This document shows positions 47,611-58,570 of a stretch of 64,000 bases of DNA, piece by piece (the first letter of the stretch is position 1; every line of letters starts with the position of its first letter). The notes below the pieces were generated by a model. That model did not search any database, had not been told where the DNA came from, and saw only the letters and a list, made by a program, of their open reading frames with translations. Origin of the DNA: Sipunculus nudus (Eukaryota; Annelida; Sipuncula; Golfingiida; Sipunculidae). Location: assembly GCA_026874595.1 (NCBI GenBank), contig CM049318.1:24137456-24201455 (forward strand), given 5' to 3'. Both the position numbers and the translations under genes were made by a program.

Positions 47611-48890
47611 CCACGTTCTTGTTACCTGCAATCACTTAGCACGGTCCCATTAAATTAAATTCACGAAATTAATCAGTGATAGACACTAGAAAAAGAACGT
47701 CTGTTCAAGCCGCATGTGTTTGAGAGGCAATTAATCAGGAAAAAAACAATATCTATTTAAATTACCTGTTTTAGCCTCTGTGTTTTGTGTTCCTGCATAT
47801 GATAGTTAGGGATTAACAATTTTTTTATTCTTAAAAATATTATACATCTCAGATGGCTTATATGATACATTTTTTAAATAATAAGTTGATAATTTTCAAA
47901 TAATCCTTCTTCGTAATTTCCGTCGAAGAGACAAAAATTGTATATTTTATAATTCAGAACTTTTTACAAAAAGTGATAGTGATCGTAGACCCAGTAATAA
48001 AAATGTAAGTTTAAAGTTGCTTAATTGACACCCATCGCGCCGTTGTCATTTCTTATTTGGTCTGTATAGAAGCACTTCGCATAAAAACCAAGTACTGTCG
48101 TAGTCATTTAGAAGCATTCAAAAAAGATCTTATGGAAACTCGGCTACAAAACATTAAAAAAAAACGCACAAAAGTATAACGTTTGAAATGAAAATGTAAC
48201 TGATATTCTCAATACACCCATTTTTTAAATATTTTTTTTTCTTTTCGGCTTGGCGGCGCAGATGTGTATTTATTTCTCATTTACACTGTTTAATCAGATG
48301 GTCACTACAGAAAAAAAGAAGAGCTTGATTTTTTTTGGTGCTTGAAGAAAGGACTGGGAGGTTTGAAACCTATCTTTAATATTTCTACAGACTATTGATA
48401 ACTATACCATATTATGTTATTATCTTAATGATGTATGTAAAGAAATTTGCTTCAATGTGGCCTTTACCTTTGCTCTCATCAACGTTAAAGGGATCATTGC
48501 TTTCTCATTATTGTACCAGAGAGTGAAGTTTTCCTTCAACATGGAGGGGATGTTTCAATTGTTTACGTGTAAATGAAAGTTCACCATGAGTCGCCGCTTA
48601 AGACAGTTATATAGTCTTGGTCTAGGTTAAATCAAAACTAAATTTGTCCTTTTATGTAATAAATTTGATTGTTTTTATTCAGACTCTATCGCTGCCCACA
48701 GTTATATAATAAAAGTGAAAATCATGTTCATTGTTTGATTTCAAATGAACGTTAGCCCGCAGGAGGTCAACGCAATAGAAATAGAAACAAATTGCAGTTA
48801 CAAACGTTAATGACTTTGTTTTAATGAAAAAGTGTCGATGAAATACTCCGATGCCTTTGTTTGTAATCATTTCTGGATTCGTTTAATTCA

Positions 48891-49363
48891 TTAAAGGTGC
48901 CCATTCCTCTACCTTTTGAAAAAGAATTTATATGATTTCTTGCTTCATTCTGGATTTCTTTCATGTATATATAAATGATCTAAGGAAAATTTTGGTTCAT
49001 ATAAGGCCCGATTAAGGACGTATGAATTTGTTTATCAACAACATGATTGTAAACACAGCAATGTATACATATTGGAAAAACATGTAACCTAAGGTGGTAG
49101 GTTACATATATGCGGAGGTAGAAAGGCCACTTATTGCAAAACGCCATTTGCAAAGCTCTGGCTTATTTGACTTGCTGCCAGATGCCCTTGCTGAGTTTGT
49201 TTTGATTAGTATGGAGGGCCACCACATATTATAAACACATTGATATAAACAAACCAAGCAGCCTGTGTGTATTGATATACTAGTTTTCTGACCTATTTTT
49301 ATAATAGCTCTCAGGGATCACCTTTAGTTTATAAAGGTCAGATAAGTGATTGGGCCCCTTTAA
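48891..49363. mobile_element. TTAA-flanked MITE, copy 1 (473 bp)
   Basis: Ends are TTAAAGGTGCCCATTC (48891) and, as reverse complement, TTAAAGGGGCCCAATC (ending 49363), matching at most positions, with TTAA at both tips as for piggyBac- or Kolobok-type target duplications. The interior aligns with 53056-53514 throughout: ATAAATGATCTAAGG, TCGTTTATCAACAACATG-like, ATGCGGAGGTAGAAAGG, GACTTGCTGCCAGATGCC. No open frame of note. Confidence 0.85.
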
Positions 49364-50504
49364 CGTCATTGTGGCTTTTCATCTATCGATTAGGATTTAT
49401 TACACAACAACTGATTTAAAAAAAGTCCTAAAAAATAATTGTTTATGAACATTAAATAAGTTAGAAATTTGGGAAAATAAAAATTGCATGCATTAATCCT
49501 ATTGTCTCATTAAAAATAAACTATGTTTAAAAGAAGATTAAAACTCTGTAGTTTACTTCACAATTTCACAGTGATTTGAGTCGTCGCTCTTTTATATCGA
49601 ATGATAAATGAATCTTCGGCATTTACCATCGGTAACAGCTAATCTTATCTTATTTAGCTATGATTCCCGCCATATGTGTCCCATATACGTTCTCCAGTCC
49701 ACGTATCGAACAACGGACAATTGTTAGAACAATTGTTACCACGGCGGCTTTAATATTACAAATATTTCATCTCTCACATATAAGCATTTTCATAATTTGA
49801 GAACATGTAAACAATATCACCTTTAGTGAAGTTTTGAATTCATGATCGCGAGAATCTCTAAATGTACCCGTTTCTGATTAAACATTTTAGTGTACCACTC
49901 CGATTAGATAATATTCCACTAAAGAAGAATGATATATATGCTTGTTTGATAGAATGGTTACCATACATGGCGAAACCAATTAGCAATAGTCTCAAGGTTT
50001 GGATCTGTAAAATATACCATTCCCTATAACGCTCAAGTTGTAAATTCTGATTATGGATTTTTTTGCGTCTTGAAATCTTATAGAAATAATAATTCACGTA
50101 AAGCTAAAAAATCATAGACATTTAGGTTCAAAACAGTGTATCACTTACTTAATCAGTAGGAGGAAACGTCCTTAACCGCCACAATGTCAGCTTTCTTTGG
50201 AGACACACCCTGGTAGCCGGTGAATAAATATTAAAAGGTTCGTTAACAAAACCTATTAAAGAAAATCGTCTTCTTCAAAACTAACAAAGACTATTGACAA
50301 CATTAAGAAGAAAACAGGAGAAAGAAAGAGTTCGGTTGGTTTGGGGGAATTGCTCTGTCTGCACGAGCAGAGACTCACACCCACATACACATAGACACTG
50401 TTATTAACAAAAAACTCACTTCAACGTATACATAGACCCTGTTTTCATTCCCAATGTGAATAAAAAATAAGTTGTATTCGTTCATTTTGACAAAATGAGC
50501 GTAT
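49364..50504. other. AT-rich stretch, no gene recognised
   Basis: Nothing recognised beyond short frames. Confidence 0.5.
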
Positions 50505-51185
50505 AATGAATAATAATAATAATAATATACAGCATTTATAAAGCGCCCTCTTCATATTCTAAAAACCTGCTCTTAGGCGCTGTACAGTACATAATAATGT
50601 ATTTACAATATTACAAGAATACTACAATACTACAAGAAGATATAAACCATAAATAAAAAATAAGCTTGTTTAAAACGATAAGTCTTTAAAAATTTGTAAA
50701 CAGTGAAAACTGAGAGTTCATCTCTAATGTGACTAAGTCCATTCCATAATACAGAAGCTACAGTTCTAAAGGGTCTGCCTCTATCTTTTATCATCCTTGA
50801 CTTTGGAGCGTTTAACTGTACAGAAAAGACCGATCTTAAAGCTCGTGCTAGTTGGTATCGCTCGACTAAATCACCAATATACGCTGGTGCAAGTGCATGT
50901 AGTGACTTAAAAGTATATGATTAAACCTTATATTGCAACCTATATTCCACGGGTAGCAAATGATGGATAATAAGGACAGGTGTTGTGTGATGTCGCCGTT
51001 CGGTGTTTTTTTTGTGACAAGTCTGGCCGCTGTATTTTGCATACTCTGGGTCCTATCAATTAACATTTTGGTAGTCAATATAACAGTATATATGCATAAT
51101 CAAGTATAGAAATTACCATAGATTGAACTAAAGTTCTGCAAGCATCAGTCATTTTATATTGTTTTATCTTTCAAATTAATCAGTG
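50505..51185 (-). mobile_element. L2/CR1-type LINE 3' end (C-terminal coding remnant plus tail)
   Basis: Minus-strand translation with shifts gives TDACRTLVQSMVISILDYA, then MQNTAARLVTKKTPNGDITQ, then LHALAPAYIGDLVERYQLAR, APKSRMIKDRGRPFRTVAS and LWNGLSHIRDELS. That is the familiar C-terminal order LDYxNxLL - QNxAARLV - HxxLP - LAPxYL - R-x-F-x-A-P-x-LWN of L2/CR1/Rex-like reverse transcriptases. The 3' UTR reads GCGCTTTATAAATGCTG and ends in (ATT)n (50505-50525 on the plus strand). Several frameshifts, so inactive; the catalytic domain is absent (5' truncated). Confidence 0.85.
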
Positions 51186-51214
51186 CATGTGGGCAGTTGT
51201 GTGAATTTAATGTA

Positions 51215-51680
51215 TGTTATTTACCTACTTTTCCTATAGACTCCATGTGATTTCTAGATTACCCTATATAATACTGTAGGTAATTCTTATAACGCTTATG
51301 TGACTGACCTATGCCCTTCTTACCAACAACCTATCAGTAAACACAGCAATGTTGACAAGCGGCAAACTATGTAACCTTAGGTTTTTGGTTGCAAATATGC
51401 GAAAAAAAAGTTCATTTGTTGCAAAACGCCTCCTACACAACTCTGGTTTGCATGATAGATGACCTTGTATAATGTGTTTGTATTATTTTGACCGACCCTC
51501 CACATGATATAAACACGTGAATATTAACAAAACGAACAGCTGGGACCGCGTTTTTTCATAAAAGGTTCAAGTGATTATCTTTGGTTAATAAATGCCACAC
51601 ACCGTCTATTTTTATTAATGTTTCAAGGGATTTAAATTTGCTAATAAACGCCATATTTCGGAGAAGGTCCCTCTAAGCAC
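51215..51680. mobile_element. TTAA-family MITE, copy 3 (diverged, ends lost)
   Basis: Shares GTAATTCTTATAACGC, AAACACAGCAATGTTGACA, GTTGCAAAACGCC, CACATGATATAAACACGTG-like and GATTATCTTTGGT blocks with 48891-49363, in the same order. Terminal TTAA repeats are not recognisable, and the right end is degenerate. Confidence 0.6.
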
Positions 51681-52199
51681 AGATACAGTGGTTATGTGAC
51701 ATCGATTTTCTAACATGTGTCATACTTTCATAAGTGCATTATCGGTATAAATCAGAAGGTACACCATCTATGATGCATTAGGACATCACACACATACACG
51801 CTAACACACGAAAAGCACTTACAGACTTAGTCCCCTATCTTATATCAAATTGGACACTTACACATGTGAACTAAGTAATTAGGTATGCATTTGCGGTAAC
51901 GTAGGCATACATTTATGATAGATAACATTCCCACTAATACAATAAAGGACTCTAATACATTTAAAATGTAACCCTAAAATTCCTTCTCTCAGTTGTTATT
52001 TATTCCAATCTCTATTATCTTTGTCAAATGTTTCAACCCTCAAGATGTGTTGATTAAATGTCTCAATCATCAAAGCTTGTTCAATAACTGGTATTTTAGC
52101 TCAACCGAGAGAACTCTTGTGAGAAAAATTGACGACTCATTCAGTTAATTTATGCTTTAAACCACACATAAGATACGACCATAATTCAGAGAATATGTG
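51681..52199. other. AT-rich stretch, no gene recognised
   Basis: Nothing recognised. Confidence 0.5.
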
Positions 52200-52900
52200 T
52201 CTAAATATTCATTTATTTATTTATTTCAAGTATATTTTATCAGGAAAGCCCATTCAGCTTAACGTTGTTTTCAGTGGGGTCAATTGCATATACATTATTA
52301 CAATAGAAGTAGATTACAGAATATATAAAAAAGCAATATGATAAATAAGAAATATATTGTGTATGCAAAGACATAACTGATATATTAAAATCCTACATGA
52401 TACTATAAACATATACACAGTAAAAAAACATTTAAATATCGAATAAATATCCATATGCAAATGTATACTCTAAACCACAAGAGTAAATATATTCATGGAA
52501 GTAGAAATGCAGATTATTCAGAATTAGGACTTGGAGAGAAAATGCTTTAACTCTCTCTTAAAATACGGGGAGTAACGTAACAATATTCGGATATGAGCTG
52601 GCCGTTTGTTCCACTGGAAAGGTCCAGAATAGGCAAATGAGGATTTGTAATTTTCAGACATGGGTTTGGGTAAAGGCATATTATCTTCAGAACTCCCCCT
52701 TGTTCGGTATACATGGATTCCCGTTGAAATAAAAAAACTGATTCAAGAGTTTGGTGCTTGGCCATGCAGTTAAACATTTAAAAACTAAAACTTATAAAAA
52801 AGTAGACCAGCACTTTAAATTCTCAGTCAATATGATCTTGGCCTTACGAAGACGCAGTCATAGTTCAAATTGAGAATCAAGAGATTTTTGGTCCTTCAAT
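52200..52900 (-). mobile_element. Second LINE 3' end (C-terminal remnant plus tail)
   Basis: On the minus strand, 52716-52524 reads RTRGSSEDNMPLPKPMSEN, then YKSSFAYSGPFQWNKRPAHI, then YFKRELKHFLSKS and a TAA at 52524-52526. This matches the LPKPxTExxKxSFxYSGxxxWNxLPxxI block that ends many non-LTR reverse transcriptases. Upstream (to about 52900) a shifted frame gives MAKHQTLESVF-like residues. The 3' UTR contains ATTGACCCCACTG and GGGCTTTCCTGATAAAATA followed by (AAAT)n at 52210-52230 (plus strand). Heavily 5' truncated and inactive. The tail and sequence differ from the copy at 50505, so it belongs to another family. Confidence 0.8.
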
Positions 52901-53055
52901 CACCCAAATATAGCAAGGAAAGGAAATAGTATACCTCAAATATATAATTATATTATATCTGGATGTTAAGAGAATTGAGGAAGGCAATTTGTGTTCCGAT
53001 TCGTAACCGGTACTTCCCCGTTTGGGGGTTAAAATATATTTAAAAGACCATGCAA

Positions 53056-53514
53056 TTAAAGGTGCCCATTGACCGACTTTTTGATAGAGAATATATGTGA
53101 CTTCTGGCTGCCTCTGTGTAAATAATAATGATCTAAGGGTAATTTTGGTTGGGAACAGTTCTTATAACGCCGTGAATGATGTATGAACTCGTTTATCAAC
53201 AACATGTTTGTAATCACGAATTTGTTGAAAAAAAACACGGGAAAAACATGTAACTCAAAGTGGCAGTTTGCATCTATGCGGAGGTAGAAAGGTCACTTGC
53301 CATTTGCAAAGCTTTGGCTTATCTGACTTGCTGCCAGATGCCTTTGTTGAATTTGTATTATTTCGGCGGGCCCCCACATATTATAAAAACGTTGATATAA
53401 AGAAAACAAGCAGTTTGTGTGCGGTGATATCCCCGTTTACTGGCCTATATTTTATAAAAGCTCCAAGGAATTATCTTTAGTATAAAGGTCAGATAGGTGA
53501 TTCGGTCCCTTTAA
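53056..53514. mobile_element. TTAA-flanked MITE, copy 2 (459 bp)
   Basis: TTAAAGGTGCCCATTGACC at the left and, reverse-complemented, TTAAAGGGACCGAATCACC at the right, with TTAA tips at 53056-53059 and 53511-53514. Collinear with 48891-49363 over its whole length. Confidence 0.85.
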
Positions 53515-55918
53515 TGGATTTTAATGAAAATCCATTTGAAATCTTTTACATGCTACTCATGTTTAATTATTGTATCCCAAGCAGTTACAAATATGTTATT
53601 CACATGTCAAGTATTTAGAATAGATCGGGTGGATGCAATAATGTTATCAGATATGGTTAGCGGTTCACTGAATATATCACGAAAAAACGTGGCTCTGCAT
53701 ATAGTTAAACATGGAAAGTATGATAAGATAATCGCCTAGGGATAAATCTATAATTCATTTTTTACTTTATTTAGCTCCATTTTATGAATGTCATATCAGA
53801 TTTTAGCATTTATGTGATCCGACTAGACCGAAAATGATGGTTAATTCGAAATTAATGTTAACACACCACTCAAATGTTCAATCCTATGAACGTGTCTGAA
53901 ATTTCTGATAAGGCAGGCGGCAGAATAACCAACATAATAAATGACGTCAACGTGACAAGGTTCTATAAATACCTTGTAAAATAAAAATGTCAATCGTGAC
54001 AAGAATTCGGTCAGCCATTCAAGCTACTTCTCCGTGCCTTAGTCTCTTGGGTCCAAATAAAGATATGTCCTACGACTGGAAGAAAACGTAACCGTGATCT
54101 GTTGAAAATTAAGGTCGTCCCTGTCTGTTTCCTGTCCATGCCAAATTGAAAACGTTTCTTTCGTAGAATTGAAGGATATTCTTATTAAATGTATAACGGG
54201 TTGGTGTTTTAAAATAACCAATTCTTAATTCGCGCATTGTTTGACTTTTACGATATATTATGATAATATGATAAAAAAGGACATAAAATGCCGGGATAAT
54301 ATTTCCTTTCAGATTTGTACTAAAATCAGACTTTTATCTTGATTTCTTTCACATTGTAAGGATATAAATTCGGTATCTAAGTATCTTTGCACGTTTGTAC
54401 GACGCCCTATGGATCTCACTCTTTTTGGCTGCTTAATAAATAATATATATCAATTTGTATGTTTATGTGTTTGTGTGATTCACGAACATGACCATAATCA
54501 TGATTACGAACATGTGATTATGGTACGAAGACGTCATCTGTTCTCTGATATAGCGGCAGCCACCGCTTATAAAATACAAAGATGCACCAAAAAGTATTAT
54601 ATTGGAAGTTCGGTCAAACTATTTATAATTTCAAATTTAATATATATTAGGTTTACTTCATGCAAGCCTACAAAATGAAAACGATTTTAAATAGCATTTC
54701 AAGTACACAGAATTTATGACTTCGTGAAGAAAGACGTTTTTATTATAGGCCACATCCTGCTCTCGATAACAGGACAGGATGAACGCAATCACATGAAAGG
54801 TGGATTTTTTTGTAACTTGAGTTGATTATTTATAATTATACATTTTAACATAATTTGAGATTTAAATTTCGATATACTATTTTATTATTTCAAACAAAAC
54901 ATTACAAGTTAAATTATATTTAGTCCTGATACTCTTAGCAGCACAGTCCCGTAAAAATTACAGTATAGCTGCTTGGATGTCTGGGAACTTTTCGACGCTG
55001 GAAGATTAAATGCTTTCAAATAATCCCACAATATAGACGGATTAGAAATAAAGCCGGCGGGGATTACGTGATATCACATGACGGCGAATCAGTATGAATG
55101 ATTAAACAAAACGTCCAAGCCCTAATTTGTATTCTCCACGCGAAAATCGTGATAATCCTGTTCGTTTGAAGAAACCTAATGATTGAGACTTTGTTAATCC
55201 CCGACACTGGGATGTGATGTTCACCGTGAAAGGCATAAAAACAGAAACACAAATCAAAATTATTACAGAAAAACAAAAAGGAAAGGCTTGGAAATCTCAG
55301 AGCGCTGAGATAATTGTGCTTGTTATGAAGTAAATTCCTCATTTTTTGCATTGTTTATACCATGAAATTACGCTTATTTTCCTTTGAAACTACATTCAAA
55401 GACAACATGTTTTACAATACAATAGTGTTTATGTTTCAAAATATCAAAGAAAAATATTCAACATTTTGAAAAATAATGCGCCTCAGTTTACGTTTATTTC
55501 CACGACCAACTCAGCAAACACAGACTTAGGAGAAGATTTCATAAAGTCAAGCAGTAAAAACGTATAATATATATTATATGAACAAGAGAGTCAAAGGTTT
55601 TCCTTTCTGTAATATATTTCATGTACATTGGCTTTAGAAATGGGTTAAAAACGACCCTAATATGTAACAGGCGAAAAATCATCGCCGATGAATGAGCAAT
55701 TAATTTGCATTAAGAAATGGCAGTAAACAGAAAATTATTTATATTATGCAACAAGGCGTAGCAATCATAGGCAGTTAAAAAGATTAAGTTTAGAATTTCA
55801 TAGATGTCACACATGTTATTATAAGATACATTTATAAACTATTTGGGACATTATTAGTATGATTGTACTATATTGGGAATTCATAGGAATAAATTGGAAT
55901 AATAAATAATATTTAGAG
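53515..55918. other. AT-rich intergenic stretch, no gene recognised
   Basis: An 89-codon frame at 54409-54678 contains a histidine-rich HEHDHNHDYEH stretch but no recognisable domain. A 95-codon minus frame at 55064-55351 is likewise unrecognised. A CRE-like ATGACGTCAACG is near 53941. Confidence 0.5.
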
Positions 55919-56076
55919 ATTAATCTTGTACGTAATCTTAAAGTAGGCGAATACTAGAGATTTCCCATGCACGGTTAATGTCCCATAGTATAATTCAGAT
56001 ACTATGGGAGATTAACCATACAGAAGATATCTCGATCTATTATTCGTGTACTTTAAGTTTCGTGTTCAGTGTTAAT
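55919..56076. repeat. Long palindrome (about 158 bp foldback)
   Basis: The core stem is GGTTAATGTCCCATAGTAT, loop AATTCAG, then ATACTATGGGAGATTAACC (55973-56017), with 18 of 19 positions paired. Outside it the arms stay complementary with gaps: CTTAAAGTAGGCGAATA at left against the reverse complement of TATTCGTGTACTTTAAG at right, and ATTAAT-type ends at both tips. It could be a small foldback MITE or a hairpin RNA precursor. Confidence 0.8.
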
Positions 56077-56335
56077 TAATTAGTATTAACGTTCATCTAG
56101 CTGAAATTCTTATGCTGATATGAGAGGACGGGTAATACTTGTTTATCTCTTATAACAATCAGATAATTTTATTTTTTGGTTTAATTTGATCTTAATTTAT
56201 CCAACTCTAAAAGGAACTTGTGCGGAGTTTATCTGGTTGCACAAAAGGTCACGTTAGTAACCATTTTATTCGAACCTGTCACTTAAAGTTTTTCTAACTT
56301 ACGTTTTTTTGCGTTTTTCGTGATTTTTCGACTTC

Positions 56336-56480
56336 GATATTATGCAACCAACCACCTTATGTTACTGGTAAGTCTGTTTATCAACGAAGGCTTATGCTGC
56401 GTGTTTACTAATAGACAGAACACAAAAAAGCTCATACATCCGTCAGAAAGGCGTTATACGAACTTTGGGATTACCAATAG
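56336..56480 (-). mobile_element. TTAA-family MITE fragment, copy 4, inverted
   Basis: On the minus strand the segment reads GTTCGTATAACGCCTTTCTG, ACGGATGTATGAGC, TAGTAAACACGCAGC and CATAAGGTGGTTGGTTGCATA, matching the central part of 48891-49363 (ATAACGC, GACGTATGAATTTG, GTAAACACAGC, AAGGTGGTAGGTTACAT). Confidence 0.5.
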
Positions 56481-56924
56481 TTCATTAATATAAACGCAGG
56501 GTAGGCCAGAAATAACATGAATTCTACAGAAAAAGGTATAAGGTATAGCTTGCTTTCAAGCGTAATCAAACTTAATGCCTGGACAGACGGTACTGAATCA
56601 GAAACGCGTGTACTAGTTCATGATAGCAGCCTGTTGCTTAAGTGAATCGGGCGAATCACCGGCAACTGCATATTAGTAGGCCTTTTTACGTCACAAGCAC
56701 GTAGAATGAGCTGGCGAAAACCTTTCGTTTGCGTTATTGTACAGTTTAAAACGGACGTGCAAGGATGGCCTAGACGGACAAACTGACAAAGTGACACAAG
56801 ATTGAGACCAGTCGACTATATTCAGGTTATAGAAAAGGCCGAGAAAGAAACTGAGCCTAAAAATGAGAAGATACAACCGATGTTGACGAAGTAATGACAG
56901 ATATAAAAAATCGGGTTTTGATGA
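56481..56924. other. Intergenic stretch, no gene recognised
   Basis: Only short frames. A GATGGCCTAGACGGACAAAC stretch near 56764 resembles the start of the (GACA)-type tracts seen elsewhere. Confidence 0.4.
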
Positions 56925-57200
56925 CTTTGACCATGACCTTTGACCTTTGTTGAAAGGGTTTCAGATCTTCTGGTTTCAATCATCCCTGTAAGTTTCAAAG
57001 CGGCTGTTTCATAATTGTGGCCTGTAGAGTCGTAACAAACAAACACACAAAAAAAAAAAAAACCACACACACACAAACAGACACATGCGACTAACCAACT
57101 TGCTTGCAGAAATCGAATATTGTCGCTAGCAATAAACAGACATACGTAACTGACCATTATGCTTGCCGAAATCGAAGCTTTCCGGCAAGCAATAAATTAT
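56925..57200 (+). repeat. Dispersed repeat with TGACCTTTGACCT and a terminal hairpin
   Basis: Starts with GACTTTGACCATGACCTTTG and ACCTTTG, continues with TGTGGCCTGTAGAGTCGTAA and a CA-rich tract, and ends with GCTTGCAGAAATCG, GCTAGCAATAAA, then a second end GCTTGCCGAAATCGAAGC, TTTCCGGCAAGC, AATAAA. The second end folds as an 8-bp stem (GCTTGCCG with CGGCAAGC, about 57160-57189). A sister copy at 58365-58570 shows the same order. Class unknown. Confidence 0.6.
56934..56946 (-). promoter_or_regulatory. Perfect DR1 nuclear-receptor element inside the repeat
   Basis: TGACCTTTGACCT is the complement of AGGTCAAAGGTCA, two direct AGGTCA half-sites spaced by one base. This is the classic RXR/PPAR/HNF4-type site. 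A binding role in this genome is inference. Confidence 0.4.
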
Positions 57201-57201
57201 T

Positions 57202-57683
57202 ACTCGGCAGAAATGTCAAACGGCCCCGCGTGCAGGTTACAGAGCCCGAAAGCTTCCGTGGCAACCACCTTAGCAACCATGTGTACCTATTTATGTACCT
57301 AAGTGTACAAACTGAGAATATGCATTGCCGGCTTAAATGCGTGTTACTTAATAAAGGGACACAGGATGTGCTTCATTTGCATGTCAGTGTGTGTGTTGAT
57401 ACTTCTTTCTTTTACGGCGAACGCTGTAAAGTTGCAGCTACGGGAAAGCGTGTTTGTTTTTCTTACCCGAACGCGTGTGAACAAGCGTTCCGGCACGAGT
57501 TTACGTGCACGCGGGTGTCCATTGTTTACAAAGTTGCTAAAGCGCGTGCGGCCGTTATAAAAAAAAGAGGTCATGGGAAGAAAGACAATGAAAGGCCGAT
57601 AAATATCATGTACAGTTTGAATATCTAAAGTGTCTAGTTTTTGAGATATTGCTAACAATGGTAGTAGGTAGTGGTTGCAGTGG
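57202..57683 (+). other. GC-richer stretch with a 174-codon open frame of unknown meaning
   Basis: A plus-strand frame runs 57104-57628 and begins inside the dispersed repeat. It is rich in cysteine, arginine and valine and has no recognisable domain or signal peptide. A 104-codon frame covers it on the other strand. Its start within a repeat and lack of similarity to anything known argue against a gene. Confidence 0.25.
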
Positions 57684-57701
57684 AGCGCCCCCTAGCGGTC
57701 A
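57684..57701 (-). promoter_or_regulatory. CTCF-like motif
   Basis: The minus strand reads TGACCGCTAGGGGGCGCT, agreeing with the CTCF core CCRSYAGGGGGCGC. CTCF is known across bilaterians. Whether this site is bound cannot be judged from sequence. Confidence 0.4.
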
Positions 57702-58222
57702 TTTTCCAAAAAGTGAAAAATTGCCTTTCAGATATTAGTATATGACATAACATGTAGCAGTATCAAAACGATACCTGCATACTTGTGCTCTATAGGGCGT
57801 CTTTCAGTGAAGTCACAAACGTTCTCATTCGACGAGAAATGCTGCGAGATTTGGCGAGATTATATATTGGATAACCAAGAACTCACCGATGACTACAAAT
57901 TTCAAAGCTCAAAGAGTTAGAAGCTCAAAAGCATATTTTCACAATTTTATCCCAAAATTAGAGATATCTTGCAAGAGCGCACAGAGGCACCTATGCGCAA
58001 AAATAAGCCCATGCTCCCTCGTTCAAGATGCTGTGACAGAAATGGTACAATGTTTAATAATTCGGGAGGTATAGCACAAAAACCAAATTTCATGCGGCCA
58101 TTTTCAAAATCTGAAATAAACAATTTCGAGATATTATTATGTTACAAAATATATATTAGAATCAATACGATTGCTGCAAATTTGTAAAATATCATAACAC
58201 TATGAATTATACCCAAAATTGC

Positions 58223-58236
58223 GTAACCATGGTAAC
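58223..58236. promoter_or_regulatory. Palindromic RFX X-box-like motif
   Basis: GTAACCATGGTAAC is a perfect palindrome fitting the RFX X-box (GTNRCC-n-GGYNAC). X-boxes control ciliary genes in animals, but no ciliary gene is visible here. Confidence 0.3.
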
Positions 58237-58364
58237 CGCTGAACGAGGCATTTTAGGGAATGGGAAAGGCCATGCAGGGACAAATAAAATGAACTACAGT
58301 TTAAGTGGTTATGATTATTTTTAAGAAAGATATGAAGAAAAAAAAAACCTTTTTGGGGTTTATG

Positions 58365-58570
58365 ACGACCCCGACCTTGACTTTTGAGCGGTGGCGACCA
58401 AAAACTATAGGGTTCATTCTGGTAGATTATATACTATTTATATAAATTTCAAAGAAATTGCATCAAGACTGTGGCCACTAGAGTCGTGACAAACACACAA
58501 ACACACGCACAAACAGACACACGCAACATACAAACATGCTTGCAGAAATCGTAGAATCCCGGCAAGCTAT
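58365..58570 (+). repeat. Dispersed repeat with GACCTTGAC and a terminal hairpin, second copy
   Basis: GACCCCGACCTTGACTTTTG, TGTGGCCACTAGAGTCGTGA, a CA-rich tract, then CATGCTTGCAGAAATCG and CCCGGCAAGC, in the same order as 56925-57200. The terminal hairpin pairs GCTTGC with GCAAGC. Confidence 0.6.

Larger units (their letters stand above)
33228..48495 (+). repeat. Segmental duplication, copy B
   Basis: Direct tandem partner of 22345-33125 (anchor pairs are listed there). It is about 4.5 kb longer, mainly because of private insertions: extra sequence at 35760-36870 and 37215-38130, a SINE at 38705, a GGCTGA-TIR MITE at 40342, a Penelope-type tail at 41907, a Harbinger-like element at 44184, a SINE-like segment at 45840 and a LINE fragment at 46205. 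Homology ends at TTTGCTCTCATCAACGTTAA near 48490, matching 33092-33118. Confidence 0.85.

Noticed and set aside
54409-54678. Histidine-rich 89-codon frame as a metal-binding protein
   Set aside because: The HEHDHNHDYEH stretch comes from an imperfect CATGATTATG-type palindromic repeat. Nothing else supports a gene.
57104-57628. 174-codon plus-strand frame
   Set aside because: It starts inside a dispersed repeat, has no recognisable domain, and is covered by an opposing 104-codon frame.
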